DNA of 64,000 nt from the NCBI RefSeq assembly GCF_000718005.1, contig NZ_JODV01000007.1, one strand, 5' to 3'. The notes beneath the pieces are model-generated. The model saw nothing but the letters and a program-made list of their open reading frames with translations. It did no database searches and was not told the origin of the DNA. Made by a program: the position numbers and the translations under genes. Shown piece after piece: positions 43,076 to 51,356 of this stretch. The first letter of the stretch is position 1. Each line of letters starts with the position of its first letter. This stretch comes from Actinoalloteichus_B caeruleus. GTDB lineage: Bacteria; Actinomycetota; Actinomycetes; Mycobacteriales; Pseudonocardiaceae.

Positions 43076-43594
43076 TCAACCACGGCGGGAACGCGACCGC
43101 CGACCTCCGACTGGTAGGACGCGGAACACGGGCACGTGCCGGGCCGCCCGCGCGAAATCCGGTTCGGACAGCCCGGTGGGCAGGGGGCGTCCCGGCCAGC
43201 GGCTCCCACGCCCCTCCAGGCGCCGACGCAGCACGGGTGCCCTGTCCGCCGGATCGACCTCCACCAGTCGCACCGGCCGCCGCCCCCGGCCGAGCACGGC
43301 CCGGCCTCGGGCGGCACGCACGTCGGCGAGCCACTCCGAACCGGAAATCGTCGACACGAGGTATCGGCCGCCCTCGTACCGGGTGACGAGGACGGGCCTG
43401 GCGACCACACGGCCGCCGCGCCAACCGCGCACCCGCAGCGTCGTCCGACCGTTCCCCCGGAGCTGGAGGACCATCCCGGCAACCGTGCCCATCCCGCCTC
43501 GGAGCCGGCGGAGCGACCCGCCAGCGGGAACGCGGGCGCGACGCCACCAGCCGGGTACCACCGCGAGTCGTCGCGTCGCGACCAACGCGCCCAT
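43076..43594 (-). CDS. DUF385/Ddn-family (F420-type flavin-binding) protein
   Basis: A 172-residue protein with a split-barrel pattern of the Ddn/nitroreductase-related family, whose members bind deazaflavin F420 or flavins. Visible features are MVLQLRGNGRTTLRVRGWRGG, VARPVLVTRYEGGRYLVS, SEWLADVRAARGRAVLGRGRR and VRLVEVDPADRAPVLRR, in the family's order. The ATG at 43594 has GGAGG seven bases upstream. The first 40 residues are basic. Substrate is unknown. It lies divergent from the remains of an NmrA-type gene, and the two may once have formed a redox pair. Confidence 0.7.
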   Translation of the reverse strand: MGALVATRRLAVVPGWWRRARVPAGGSLRRLRGGMGTVAGMVLQLRGNGRTTLRVRGWRGGRVVARPVLVTRYEGGRYLVSTISGSEWLADVRAARGRAVLGRGRRPVRLVEVDPADRAPVLRRRLEGRGSRWPGRPLPTGLSEPDFARAARHVPVFRVLPVGGRRSRSRRG

Positions 43595-43759
43595 CGGCCG
43601 CCTCCCTCCCCCGCCAGGGCACGGCCAGCCGGGCCAGGGCCACCCGGCCCTGGCCGAGGACCGCGTCCCCGCTCCGCCACGTACCACCGGCCCGCAAGAC
43701 CTACCCGCGGTCATGGCCCCCAAACCGACCCGGGCGGGGTGGTCCCGCCGCTCCGCCGT

Positions 43760-44314
43760 TCCCCGCTGGTCGGCTGGCCGGTAGCGAGGGGACACGCCAC
43801 CGCGCTCGTCCGGCCGAGCGAGTGTGCCGCCGACAGCGACCTGGAGTGGACGGCGCTGATCCCGGGCGAGTTCATGTCGAACCTGCTGGAGTGGGCGGAG
43901 ACCCTCCGGGAACGCGGGTACGTCACCGAACCGTTCCCCGACGTCCGGAGCGCGATCGTGCACGAGGCCGACATCGCGGCCGTCGCCGCCACCGCCCTCG
44001 TCCAGGGGGGCCACGGTGGACGCGAGTACTGGGTGACCGGGCCGGAGGCCCTCACCGTGCACGACAAGGTCCGGACGATCTCGGACGTGCTGGGGCGGGA
44101 GATCCGGTACGTCGAACAGACCCGTGAGGAGGCGGTGGCCGGCTGGCGGGCGGCCGGCTTCACCCAGGAACACATCGAGTTCTTCCTCGAGATGCGGACC
44201 AATCCGCCCCGGCAGGGGGCCGTGCCACAACCCACCGTCGAGGAGGTCACCGGTCACCCGCCTCGGGCCTTCGAGCGGTGGGTCCGGGAGAACGCCGCCG
44301 CCTTCGGCGGCTGA
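43760..44314 (+). pseudogene. 5'-truncated NmrA-like NAD(P)-binding protein
   Basis: Only the C-terminal half of an NmrA/atypical SDR protein is recognisable. DLEWTALIPGEFMSNLLEWAETL matches the family's second half (normally SGLEWTFLRPGEFMSN). VHEADIAAVAATALVQGGHGGREYWVTGPEALTVHDKV and FERWVRENAAAFGG follow. The N-terminal Rossmann half with its glycine-rich NAD(P) loop, about 110 residues, is missing; upstream sequence in all frames shows no trace of it. An internal ATG at 43874 could start a fragment, but that would lack the cofactor site. Presumed non-functional relic. Confidence 0.7.
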
Positions 44315-44321
44315 CAGCGGT

Positions 44322-44348
44322 CAGGGCACCCCGCACCGGGGTGCCCTG
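44322..44348. terminator. strong hairpin terminator
   Basis: CAGGGCACCCCG, a CAC loop, then CGGGGTGCCCTG form a 12-bp perfect stem. It lies eight bases after the stop of the truncated NmrA-like gene and between convergent units. Confidence 0.75.
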
Positions 44349-44414
44349 CCACCACACCGTTGGCTGTCGGGTCGACAGGGGGCAGGCGAACCGTGCCGGT
44401 TCCCGGCGGCCGGG

Positions 44415-45131
44415 TCAGACGAGCAGGATCGCCCGGTCCCGCACGCGGTCCCAGACCTCCACCGGGAGCTCCGCGGCGATCAGCAACTCCTCGACCGTGA
44501 AGAAGGACGTCCCCTGCTGTCCCCTGGTCCGCACGATGGTCGCGGCCTGCTCCGGGGTGAGGCCGCAGGTCTGGGCGATCGCCTCGGCCGGGGCGGCACC
44601 GAGGTCGACCAGGCCGCCGTCGTCGTAGGTGCCCGCCAGGTCGGGACGGCCGATCTTGAGTTCCCTGGCGAGCAGCGGGTCATCCGCGACGAGGGTGCGG
44701 GCCTCGTCGCGCTTCGCCCGCGCGGCGAGGGCCGCGGCGACGGCGGGATCGGACGCGGACGCGGGCGCGCCCTCCTGGGGAGCCCCCTCGTACACCTGGC
44801 GGCGCAACGGCGAGATCAGGACACAACCCAGGATCATGGCGGTCAACGCCAACAGCCCGCCGAACGCACCCACCGAGGGTTCGCCCTCGGGCCCCGTCTC
44901 GGGCGTGGCCAACACCAGGACGTAGAGGACCGCGTCGATGGCGCCGAACAGCCAGGCGTACCTCCGCGCCTTGGGGGTGCGCAGCCTGGACGCCGCGTGG
45001 GCGAACGGCACCCAGGCGAACAGGCCCAGCGAAACGAGGACCACCGGGTAGTACCAGAAGCCGCGAGGCCCCCTGCCGCCGGTGGCGACCGCACCGGTCT
45101 GGTCGCCCCGCGTGCCTTCCTGGCTCGTCAT
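44415..45131 (-). CDS. membrane protein with a C-terminal helix-hairpin-helix domain
   Basis: A 238-residue protein. Three membrane spans (FWYYPVVLVSLGLFAWVPF, YAWLFGAIDAVLYVLVL, FGGLLALTAMILGCVLI) occupy residues 25-115. A cytosolic segment follows. The last 60 residues (DLGAAPAEAIAQTCGLTPEQAATIVRTR and FTVEELLIAAELPVEVWDRV) have the pattern of a ComEA-like helix-hairpin-helix, normally a DNA-binding fold. Combination of the two is unusual; DNA binding is not certain. The ATG at 45131 follows GGGGAGGG. It is a single gene with no informative neighbour. Confidence 0.7.
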   Translation of the reverse strand: MTSQEGTRGDQTGAVATGGRGPRGFWYYPVVLVSLGLFAWVPFAHAASRLRTPKARRYAWLFGAIDAVLYVLVLATPETGPEGEPSVGAFGGLLALTAMILGCVLISPLRRQVYEGAPQEGAPASASDPAVAAALAARAKRDEARTLVADDPLLARELKIGRPDLAGTYDDGGLVDLGAAPAEAIAQTCGLTPEQAATIVRTRGQQGTSFFTVEELLIAAELPVEVWDRVRDRAILLV

Positions 45132-45760
45132 GTCCCTCCCCCTCACCACGACGCCCGTCCGACGTCAGCTGGTATGTCCACCGACGCTCTCCCGCCGAGG
45201 GCCACCGTGTCGCCCCGGAGATCGACGGCCAGCGACCCGCCGTTACAGCCTTCGAGTCGACACCGGGACGAGCTCGCGACGCTCGACAGCCGGCCTGTCG
45301 GGCAGGCGGCGGGCCGACGCTACCACCGCGCCGACAGGCGGCAGGCCACGCGAGGACGGCGACCGGCGACGGCCGCACCAGGCGATCGGGTCCGGCTGGC
45401 ACGCCCTCGCTCCGGCCCCGGATCCCGATCGATGCCAGGCCACAGCACCGACGAGGTGGGACGGGAGGTGTTGGTCGTTCCCGCCTCGTTCGGTGCCTCG
45501 GGTTCCAGCCACGCGTTCGGGCACTGCTCGCCCGGTTCAGGACATCGCGCCTGGCGACCCCTCGGGAACACCCAAGCTCCCCACCAGGCACCGAACGGCG
45601 CGACGGCACGCCCCCACGCCGGCGAGCGGGTACCGCGATCCTCGGCGACGGCCACCGATCCCGCCGCCACGGCCCCCTGGGGGCGCTCACCCCGGCACCA
45701 CCTCCCCCGCTCAGCGACGGCCAGCTCCGGGAGCTTGTCACTCGTCCGAGGGGCCGCCAC
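45132..45760. other. non-coding gap between the membrane protein and the two-component system
   Basis: About 630 bases with no credible gene. The last 40 bases hold the promoter of the histidine kinase gene (TTGTCA at 45735-45740, then TAGGCT at 45761-45766, 20 bases apart). Confidence 0.45.
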
Positions 45761-45766
45761 TAGGCT
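45761..45766 (+). promoter_or_regulatory. -10 element of the histidine kinase gene (leaderless type)
   Basis: TAGGCT ends six bases before the GTG at 45773 with no ribosome binding site. TTGTCA upstream is a possible -35, though the 20-base spacing is long. Confidence 0.55.
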
Positions 45767-45772
45767 TCCCCG

Positions 45773-46921
45773 GTGATCACTCCGAGGTGGATCCCGGAGT
45801 CGTGGCAACGGTTCGGCGGCACGGCCTGGTACTCCCTGCTGGGACTGGTGCTCCTCGTCGGGTCGCTGGTACCGGCGTCGCACGGTCACGGAACGAGGTT
45901 CGGCGGGATGCCGGACCGCCCGTTCGACGTCCTGGCCGTCGTGGCGATCGCCCTCCAGTGCCTCCCGCTGGTGGCGTGCCGGCGGTGGCCGGTGCCCTGC
46001 CTCGCGCTGGTGTCCGTGGGCTTCGCCGCCGACCAGCTCCTGGGCTACCACTCGTTCGCGGGCACCGCCCTGCCGCTCGCCCTGCTGAACGCGGGGTCAC
46101 GGCTCGACCGGCGGCGGCGGGCCACCGCACTCGGGTTCTCCGCGGCGTACGTGCCGTTCGCCGCCGCGTTCCCCCTGCTCGGCGCCGGTGAGCCGCTCGC
46201 GGAGGTCCTGACCTTCTACCTGGCGCTGGTCCTCTTCTGGGCCGTCGGGACGTGGTTGCGCTCCACCCGCCTGCTGGAGGCCGAACGTCGCCGCCGGGTC
46301 GCCGAGGACACCCGTGCCGCCGAACGCGCCCGGATCGCGCGGGAGCTCCACGACGTGGTCACCCACCACGTGACGGCGATGGTCGTGCAGGCCGAGGCCG
46401 CCCGTTACCTCACCTCGGCGCCCGAACGCCTGGACCAGAGCCTGACCTCGGTCACCGCCACCGGCCGGCGTGCCATCTCCGACCTGCGACACCTGCTCGA
46501 CGTGCTCAGTCCGGACCACGAGGTCCAGTCGTCGTCCTCCGACGAGCTCCGCGCGCTCGTCGAGCGGACACGCCAGGCCGGGCAACCCGTGGAGTTCACG
46601 GAGGAGGGCACCCCCTCGACGGTGGCCGGGCGTGCCGGTCCGGTCGCCTACCGCGTGGTGCGGGAGGCACTGACCAACGCCCTCAAGTACGCGCACGGCA
46701 GCGGCACCCGGGTGCGGGTGCGGCACGGCGAGGAGGAGATCACCGTGGAGGTCAGCACCGACGGTTCCGGCACCTCGGCCGGCTCACCAGGCGGGAACGG
46801 CCGGGGCCTCGCCGGGCTGCGCGACCGGGTCGACGCCCTCGACGGCGAGTTCACCGCCGGCCGGGACGCCGACGGCGGGTTCCTCGTGCGGGCCCGCCTC
46901 CCGACCGGGGTCCCGTCATGA
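45773..46921 (+). CDS. two-component sensor histidine kinase (HisKA_3 type)
   Basis: A 382-residue NarL-system type kinase. Residues 15-165 contain four to five membrane spans with very short loops, so the signal is probably sensed in or at the membrane. A cytosolic coiled linker (LLEAERRRRVAEDTRAAERARIA) leads to the dimerisation motif RELHDVVTHHVTAMV with the phospho-accepting His. The ATPase domain has the N-box VVREALTNALKYAHG and the G-box GRGLAGLRDRVDALDG. Its stop overlaps the response regulator start (ATGA). The transcript is probably leaderless. Confidence 0.9.
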   Translation: MITPRWIPESWQRFGGTAWYSLLGLVLLVGSLVPASHGHGTRFGGMPDRPFDVLAVVAIALQCLPLVACRRWPVPCLALVSVGFAADQLLGYHSFAGTALPLALLNAGSRLDRRRRATALGFSAAYVPFAAAFPLLGAGEPLAEVLTFYLALVLFWAVGTWLRSTRLLEAERRRRVAEDTRAAERARIARELHDVVTHHVTAMVVQAEAARYLTSAPERLDQSLTSVTATGRRAISDLRHLLDVLSPDHEVQSSSSDELRALVERTRQAGQPVEFTEEGTPSTVAGRAGPVAYRVVREALTNALKYAHGSGTRVRVRHGEEEITVEVSTDGSGTSAGSPGGNGRGLAGLRDRVDALDGEFTAGRDADGGFLVRARLPTGVPS

Positions 46922-47577
46922 CCGCTCCGATCCGCGTCCTGGTCTGCGACGACCAGGTGCTGGTCCGCACCGGGCTGGTGACGATCATCGACGCGCAACC
47001 CGACCTCGACGTGGTGGGCGAGTGCGGGGACGGGAAGACCGCCGTCACGCTGGCCGGCCGGCTGGAGCCGGACGTGGTCGTGATGGACGTGCGGATGCCG
47101 GTGCTCGACGGCATCGAGGCAACCCGCCTCCTGGCCGGTGCCGACGTCGCCCAACCGGTCAAGGTGCTCGTGGTGACCACGTTCAACCTGGACGAGTACG
47201 TCTACCAGGCGCTGCGCGCCGGGGCGAGCGGGTTCCTACTCAAGGACGCTCCGCCGAGCCAGCTCCTGGACGGCATCCGGACCGTGGCGTCGGGCGCGGC
47301 GCTGTTGGCGCCGGAGGTGACGCGGCAGCTCGTGGGCAGGTACGCGACGCGGATCCGGCCGGCGGCCAGCGCCCCGAACGACCTGCCGCTGACCCCGCGT
47401 GAACTCGAGGTGCTCCGGCTCGTCGCGGACGGCCTTTCCAACAGGGAGATCGCCACGGCACTGGTGCTCAGCCAGGAGACCGTCAAGACCTTCGTGTCCC
47501 GCATGCTCGGAAAACTCGGACTGCGCGACCGCGTCCAGGCCGTCGTCTTCGCCTACCGCAACGGCCTGGTCACCTGA
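46918..47577 (+). CDS. response regulator, NarL/FixJ (LuxR-type HTH) family
   Basis: A 219-residue regulator. The receiver domain (residues 5-120) has the acidic pair in VLVCDDQVLV, the phospho-accepting Asp in DVVVMDVRMPVLDGIEATRLL and the conserved Lys in GASGFLLKDAPP. The LuxR-type helix-turn-helix is at 150-212 (LTPRELEVLRLVADGLSNREIATALVLSQETVKTFVSRML). It is coupled to the kinase by a four-base overlap. Targets are not evident; the closest gene is the convergent lipoprotein hydrolase. Confidence 0.93.
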   Translation: MTAPIRVLVCDDQVLVRTGLVTIIDAQPDLDVVGECGDGKTAVTLAGRLEPDVVVMDVRMPVLDGIEATRLLAGADVAQPVKVLVVTTFNLDEYVYQALRAGASGFLLKDAPPSQLLDGIRTVASGAALLAPEVTRQLVGRYATRIRPAASAPNDLPLTPRELEVLRLVADGLSNREIATALVLSQETVKTFVSRMLGKLGLRDRVQAVVFAYRNGLVT

Positions 47578-47650
47578 TCGCTCGGCCGCCAGGCGCGTGG
47601 CGCGGGCGGCGACCAGCACCAGCCCGCGCCGGGAAGCGGCGGTTCGGCGC

Positions 47651-48556
47651 CTACGAGGGGTCCGCCGCTTCGGAGACGACCCGCTGGATCGCCTCGACCA
47701 CGACCTCGGGTTCGTCGAGGTAGATGTGGTGCCCACTGTCGCTCGCGGTGCTCAGGGTGCTCTGGCTCGACACGGCCAGCCACTTCCGCTGCCCCTCGGA
47801 CCACGCCCGCTCCAGGTCCGGCCCGTACTCGGGAATGGCCGTGAGGTAGTCCCCGCCGTGCTGGAGGACCTCCACCGGGATGTCCCCGGCGGAGGCGACC
47901 TCGCCGTCGGCGACCGCCAGCCGCTCGGGCCACTCCCCCTCGAAGACGGCCAGGGTCTGGTCCCGCAGCTCGGCCGCCGGCCCGGTGGCTGATTCCGGGA
48001 TGCTCGCCCGGAGGTCCGCGCCCTGCGTCGGGGAGGTGGCGTCGATGAGGACGAGGCCGCGGACCCGGTCCTGGTGGTCGGGGGCGTACCGGGCGGCGAT
48101 CAGCCCGCCGAGGGAATGCCCGGCCAGGACGACCGGGGCGTCGCCGGCGACCTGGTCGATCACCTCGGTCAGGACCTCCCCGGTGCTGTCGAGGGTCTGC
48201 GGGCCGGCTGGCTCGTCGCTGTCACCGGCGCCGAGGCGGTCGTAGGAGCAGACCCGGTCCCGCTCACCCAGGGTCTCCTGGAGGTCCGCCAGCTCCGCGA
48301 GCCCGTCGCCTCCCCCGTGCAGGAGGACGACGACCGGCCTGCCCTCCACCGGGTCGCCCGAACAGGACACCCGCACGGAACGGCCGTCGACGTCGATCGA
48401 CGAGACGCCGGTGAACGCGTCCCGTGGCTCGCCGGCGGTCGAGGTGGCGTTCGCGGAGGGGGCCGGGGAGGGCTGCGGGGCCGCGCCGCAGCCCGCCAAC
48501 GCGGTTCCGGCGACGGCGGCCACCAACGCGGCCGCGACGGATGCCTTACGGGTCAT
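47651..48556 (-). CDS. exported alpha/beta hydrolase lipoprotein
   Basis: A 301-residue precursor. The N-terminus MTRKASVAAALVAAVAGTALAGC is a lipoprotein signal peptide, with lipobox LAGC and the Cys at residue 23. A Pro/Ser/Ala linker follows, then an alpha/beta hydrolase fold. The oxyanion loop is VVLLHGGGDGL. The nucleophile elbow is VVLAGHSLGGLIAARY with Ser between His and Leu, and the catalytic His is in SDSGHHIYLDEPE. It should sit on the outer face of the cell membrane and hydrolyse an ester or similar bond; the substrate is unknown. GGAG lies six bases before the ATG. Alone on its strand. Confidence 0.85.
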   Translation of the reverse strand: MTRKASVAAALVAAVAGTALAGCGAAPQPSPAPSANATSTAGEPRDAFTGVSSIDVDGRSVRVSCSGDPVEGRPVVVLLHGGGDGLAELADLQETLGERDRVCSYDRLGAGDSDEPAGPQTLDSTGEVLTEVIDQVAGDAPVVLAGHSLGGLIAARYAPDHQDRVRGLVLIDATSPTQGADLRASIPESATGPAAELRDQTLAVFEGEWPERLAVADGEVASAGDIPVEVLQHGGDYLTAIPEYGPDLERAWSEGQRKWLAVSSQSTLSTASDSGHHIYLDEPEVVVEAIQRVVSEAADPS

Positions 48557-49363
48557 GAGGAACTCCAGGTGCGGAAGCTGTGGGCGGACCGGCACGCGAT
48601 GACGCGGGCGTGCCGGAACCGGTGTCGCTGGCACGGAACGGGAAGTCGGGGGCCGGTCGGACCACTGGCCCGGTGCGGGGTCCACCGCCCCGCGCCATCG
48701 CTGGGTCAAGAAGCTACGGAGCCACGGGCGCCATGTCGTCACCACTCGGTGGACACTCGCGTGTAGCTCGCTCGGGGGACAACGCCGGAGCGACTTCGGC
48801 GGTTCGTGCGCGTCGGTCGCGACGGAGGTGCCGCCCGCTCTGGGCGGCGATCCCGCCTCCCCAAGGACCCCTCCGGCCGTGACCCGCACCGGGCTGGCCG
48901 CGATCGCCCACCGGCGGAGAGACGACCCGGGACGGGCGGGGGAGGGAACGGGGCTGGGCGGCCGAACCGGACGCGGTGGACGCGGCGGGCACGAACGTGC
49001 CGGGCCCGCTCAACCTCCTGACCGGTGCCGCCGCCGATCGCCGCCCGCAGGGGTGGTGCCGCTGGTGATCGGGGCCATCGTCGTGCACGGCGGGAGGTGG
49101 GAGTTCGACCCCGTGGCCGGGGTCGTCGCCTGGACCCGGTTCGGCCCGGTGCCCTGCTGATCCGGTGACGGAACCCGGGTCGGCGCCGACCCGCCGACCA
49201 CCCGAATCGACGCGATGTCGACCGGAGCACCGGCGAGGTGGGATTCGCTTCACCGATGGGACATCGAGCCGCCCGACGGTGCGCCGGGGCCGGTCCGGTG
49301 GACCCGAGGGGTTCGGACAGGGAAGGGGTGGGGCGCCCGCCCCGGCAACCTCGAGGAGCTGGA
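48557..49363. other. 800-base region without a recognisable gene
   Basis: GC-rich DNA between the lipoprotein gene and the DUF397 gene. Open frames are Arg/Pro/Gly-rich and lack start signals. No repeat, hairpin or promoter stands out. Confidence 0.4.
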
Positions 49364-49570
49364 CTAGGCGCTACCCGCTCTGCCCGCCTTGACCGCCGCG
49401 AGGAAGGTGTTCCAGGAGCGTTCGCTCACGATCAGGATGCCGCCGTCCCGGTCCTTCGTGTCGCGGATCGCGGCGCCGCCGCCCACAGGCGCGATTTCGA
49501 CGCAGGAGCCGTTGCTCCCGGTGTAGCTGCTGGTACGCCATCGGAGCTGGCCGGGGTCCACTGGAACCAT
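49364..49570 (-). CDS. DUF397 domain small protein
   Basis: A 68-residue DUF397 protein. The family pattern is complete: LRWRTSSYTGSNGSCVEIAPVGGGAAIRDTKD followed by GILIVSERSWNTFLAAVKAG. Such proteins occur with XRE/DUF5753 regulators in actinomycetes (the WhiJ/AbaA type of locus) and are thought to act as their small partners. The ATG at 49570 is preferred because GAGGAGGTG lies eight bases before it. An upstream ATG at 49600 overlaps the regulator stop (ATGA) and would add ten residues. The gene follows the regulator directly. Confidence 0.85.
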   Translation of the reverse strand: MVPVDPGQLRWRTSSYTGSNGSCVEIAPVGGGAAIRDTKDRDGGILIVSERSWNTFLAAVKAGRAGSA

Positions 49571-49596
49571 CGCAGCCACCTCCTCTCCTTGTCTGG

Positions 49597-50478
49597 TCAT
49601 CGGTATCGCTCAACCAGTTTAGCGATCAGCTCGCGGGACGACCCCGGATCCCGTGCGACGTTGCGCAACCGCTGGTACGCGGCGGCATACTCCTGGATGA
49701 CGGTGATGTCCTCGGGGTAGGTCGCTCCGGCGAAGTCGTCGAGGTAGAGCATCGTGCCTCGTTCGGGCAGCTTCAGCAGGATGAACCGTGCTGCGGCGAC
49801 GAACGACTCGTCGTGGTTGGACGTGGGTTCGGGCCGAAAGGGCAGTACGCGGATGTCGACGTTCGCGCGCTCGCCGATGTCGAGCAGGTGCGCCAGCTGG
49901 GCTGCCATGACCGCGTCGTCACCGATGACCCTGTGCAGTGCCGCCTCGTGCAGGATCGCCTCGACCTTGGCTGGTGGTGGCTCGTCGCGGGTGAGGATGC
50001 GTTGCCGCCCGATACGCAGGTCGACCCGTTTGTCGACCTCCTGCCTGCTGGCCAGCGGCGCGCCTGCCTGGAGGGTCGCCCGCGCGTAGTCGGCGGTCTG
50101 GAGCAGCCCGGTGATCGCCTCGTTCTCGTAGACCCAGATGTCGCTGGCCTCACCCTCCAGGACGAGGAAGCGGGTGAACCAGTTGGGTGCGGCGTCCCGG
50201 TACGAGGCACTGCGTCGACGCCGGGCACGCGGTTTGGGCACCGCCGCGAGCCGCAGTGCTTCCGCCGAATCCGCGTCTCCGGCCTCATACAGCTCCAGCA
50301 GTGCCGCGACGACCTCCGGCCTGGCCTCCTGCTTGCCGTTCTCGATGCGGCTCATGCTCGCTGACGACAGGTCGACGGATCGGCGCGCTTCGTCGGCGGT
50401 GAGGCCGGCGCGCTCTCGCAGCTCGCGCAGCAGGATGCCGAGCTGGATCTGGGCGACGACCGGGTCGTCTACGAACAT
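49597..50478 (-). CDS. XRE-family regulator with DUF5753 domain
   Basis: A 293-residue WhiJ-type regulator. An N-terminal helix-turn-helix (LGILLRELRERAGLTADEARRSVDLSSASMSRIENGKQ, residues 12-50) is followed by the DUF5753 domain. The domain starts at WVYENEAITGLLQTADYARATL and includes VIGDDAVMAAQLAHLLDI and VDIRVLPFRPEP. Proteins of this type with DUF397 partners affect development and antibiotic production in Streptomyces. The ATG at 50478 has GGAGGG about eight bases upstream. A near-perfect palindrome lies about 90 bases before it and may be its own operator. Confidence 0.88.
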   Translation of the reverse strand: MFVDDPVVAQIQLGILLRELRERAGLTADEARRSVDLSSASMSRIENGKQEARPEVVAALLELYEAGDADSAEALRLAAVPKPRARRRRSASYRDAAPNWFTRFLVLEGEASDIWVYENEAITGLLQTADYARATLQAGAPLASRQEVDKRVDLRIGRQRILTRDEPPPAKVEAILHEAALHRVIGDDAVMAAQLAHLLDIGERANVDIRVLPFRPEPTSNHDESFVAAARFILLKLPERGTMLYLDDFAGATYPEDITVIQEYAAAYQRLRNVARDPGSSRELIAKLVERYR

Positions 50479-50568
50479 CGGTACACCCTCCACGTCCGGG
50501 GCGCAGGGGCAACGCACGGCCCCGCGACCACCGACAGTCACGAGCAGATTCACCCGTTTATGCGCATG

Positions 50569-50589
50569 TACGACGGAACTTTCGTCGTA
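50569..50589. promoter_or_regulatory. inverted repeat upstream of the XRE/DUF5753 gene
   Basis: TACGACG and CGTCGTA form perfect seven-base arms around GAACTTT in an AT-richer stretch. Its position between the divergent regulator and the small 93-residue gene fits an operator for autoregulation or for both genes. Confidence 0.55.
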
Positions 50590-50907
50590 AGCTACATCTA
50601 ACACCGCCCAGGAAAATCCGCAGGTTCTGCGGTGGCGACTTTAGCCCAGGGCTACGGGGCGGGGAATCGAGCCGGGGGAGGAGGGCTGGGGTGCGGAACA
50701 GCCAGCTGCGAGAAACCATTCGCACCGACGACACGAAGCGAAACCGAGTAGCGAGGTCGGTCGCGGCCGAGACCGAGCACATCGGCATCCAGCCACTTCC
50801 TGGGGAGTGTGTGGAGCTGGCGCTCACCCGGTCGCGGGCGCTCGCCGTCGCCCGAACCTCCTGGCACTCCACCACGCGTTCTGGAACAGCACCAGGAGGG
50901 GGACGTC

Positions 50908-51189
50908 ATGTACAGCGATCTGATCGTCAGCTCGTGGGTTGGCATCCGTGATGACTGTCAGATGACATACCGGATCAACGGCAGTGACGCGGTGGAGTTC
51001 ACGGTCAGCGGCCACTCACAGACATTCGAGTTGGTCTACGAGGGCGAAGCACTTCGGAAGTTCGTCGAACTGGCCGGCCGGGCGTTGGTCGAGATGAGTG
51101 CGCTGGACGAGCAGGGCCGCGAGCTGGCGGATTCACCGAACACGGTGCTGTTGCTGGAGGAAGCCGTTGACCCGGGGCAGCGGGAGTGA
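50908..51189 (+). CDS. small acidic protein of unknown function
   Basis: A 93-residue protein beginning MYSDLIVSSWVGIRDDCQMT. I do not recognise the family. It looks like a compact alpha/beta fold: strands near YRINGSDAVEFTVSG and FELVYEGEALRKFVELAGRALVEM, then a Glu-rich end. GGAGGGGG lies about nine bases before the ATG. It is divergent from the XRE/DUF5753-DUF397 pair and convergent with the erythromycin-esterase-like gene. Small proteins with this kind of neighbourhood are often partners or targets of such regulators, but no function can be given. Confidence 0.65.
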   Translation: MYSDLIVSSWVGIRDDCQMTYRINGSDAVEFTVSGHSQTFELVYEGEALRKFVELAGRALVEMSALDEQGRELADSPNTVLLLEEAVDPGQRE

Positions 51190-51356
51190 GCGGTCCGACG
51201 ACGGTGCCGTCCTGACCATCTCAGCCGCCGCTGCCCCTGCTCCGGCCGCTGTACGGGGCAGCCGCCGCGGTACACCGCCGCCCAGACCTGGGTCGAGGTC
51301 ACCCGCTGGCTGGCATGCCCACCCCTTGCCCGGGTTTCGTAGGAGCGGCCGGGACG

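Noticed and set aside
50691..50951. 86-codon plus-strand frame beginning VRNSQLRETI
   Set aside because: One stretch (GECVELALT) faintly recalls DUF397, but the rest does not fit, there is no ribosome binding site, and it overlaps the better supported gene at 50908.
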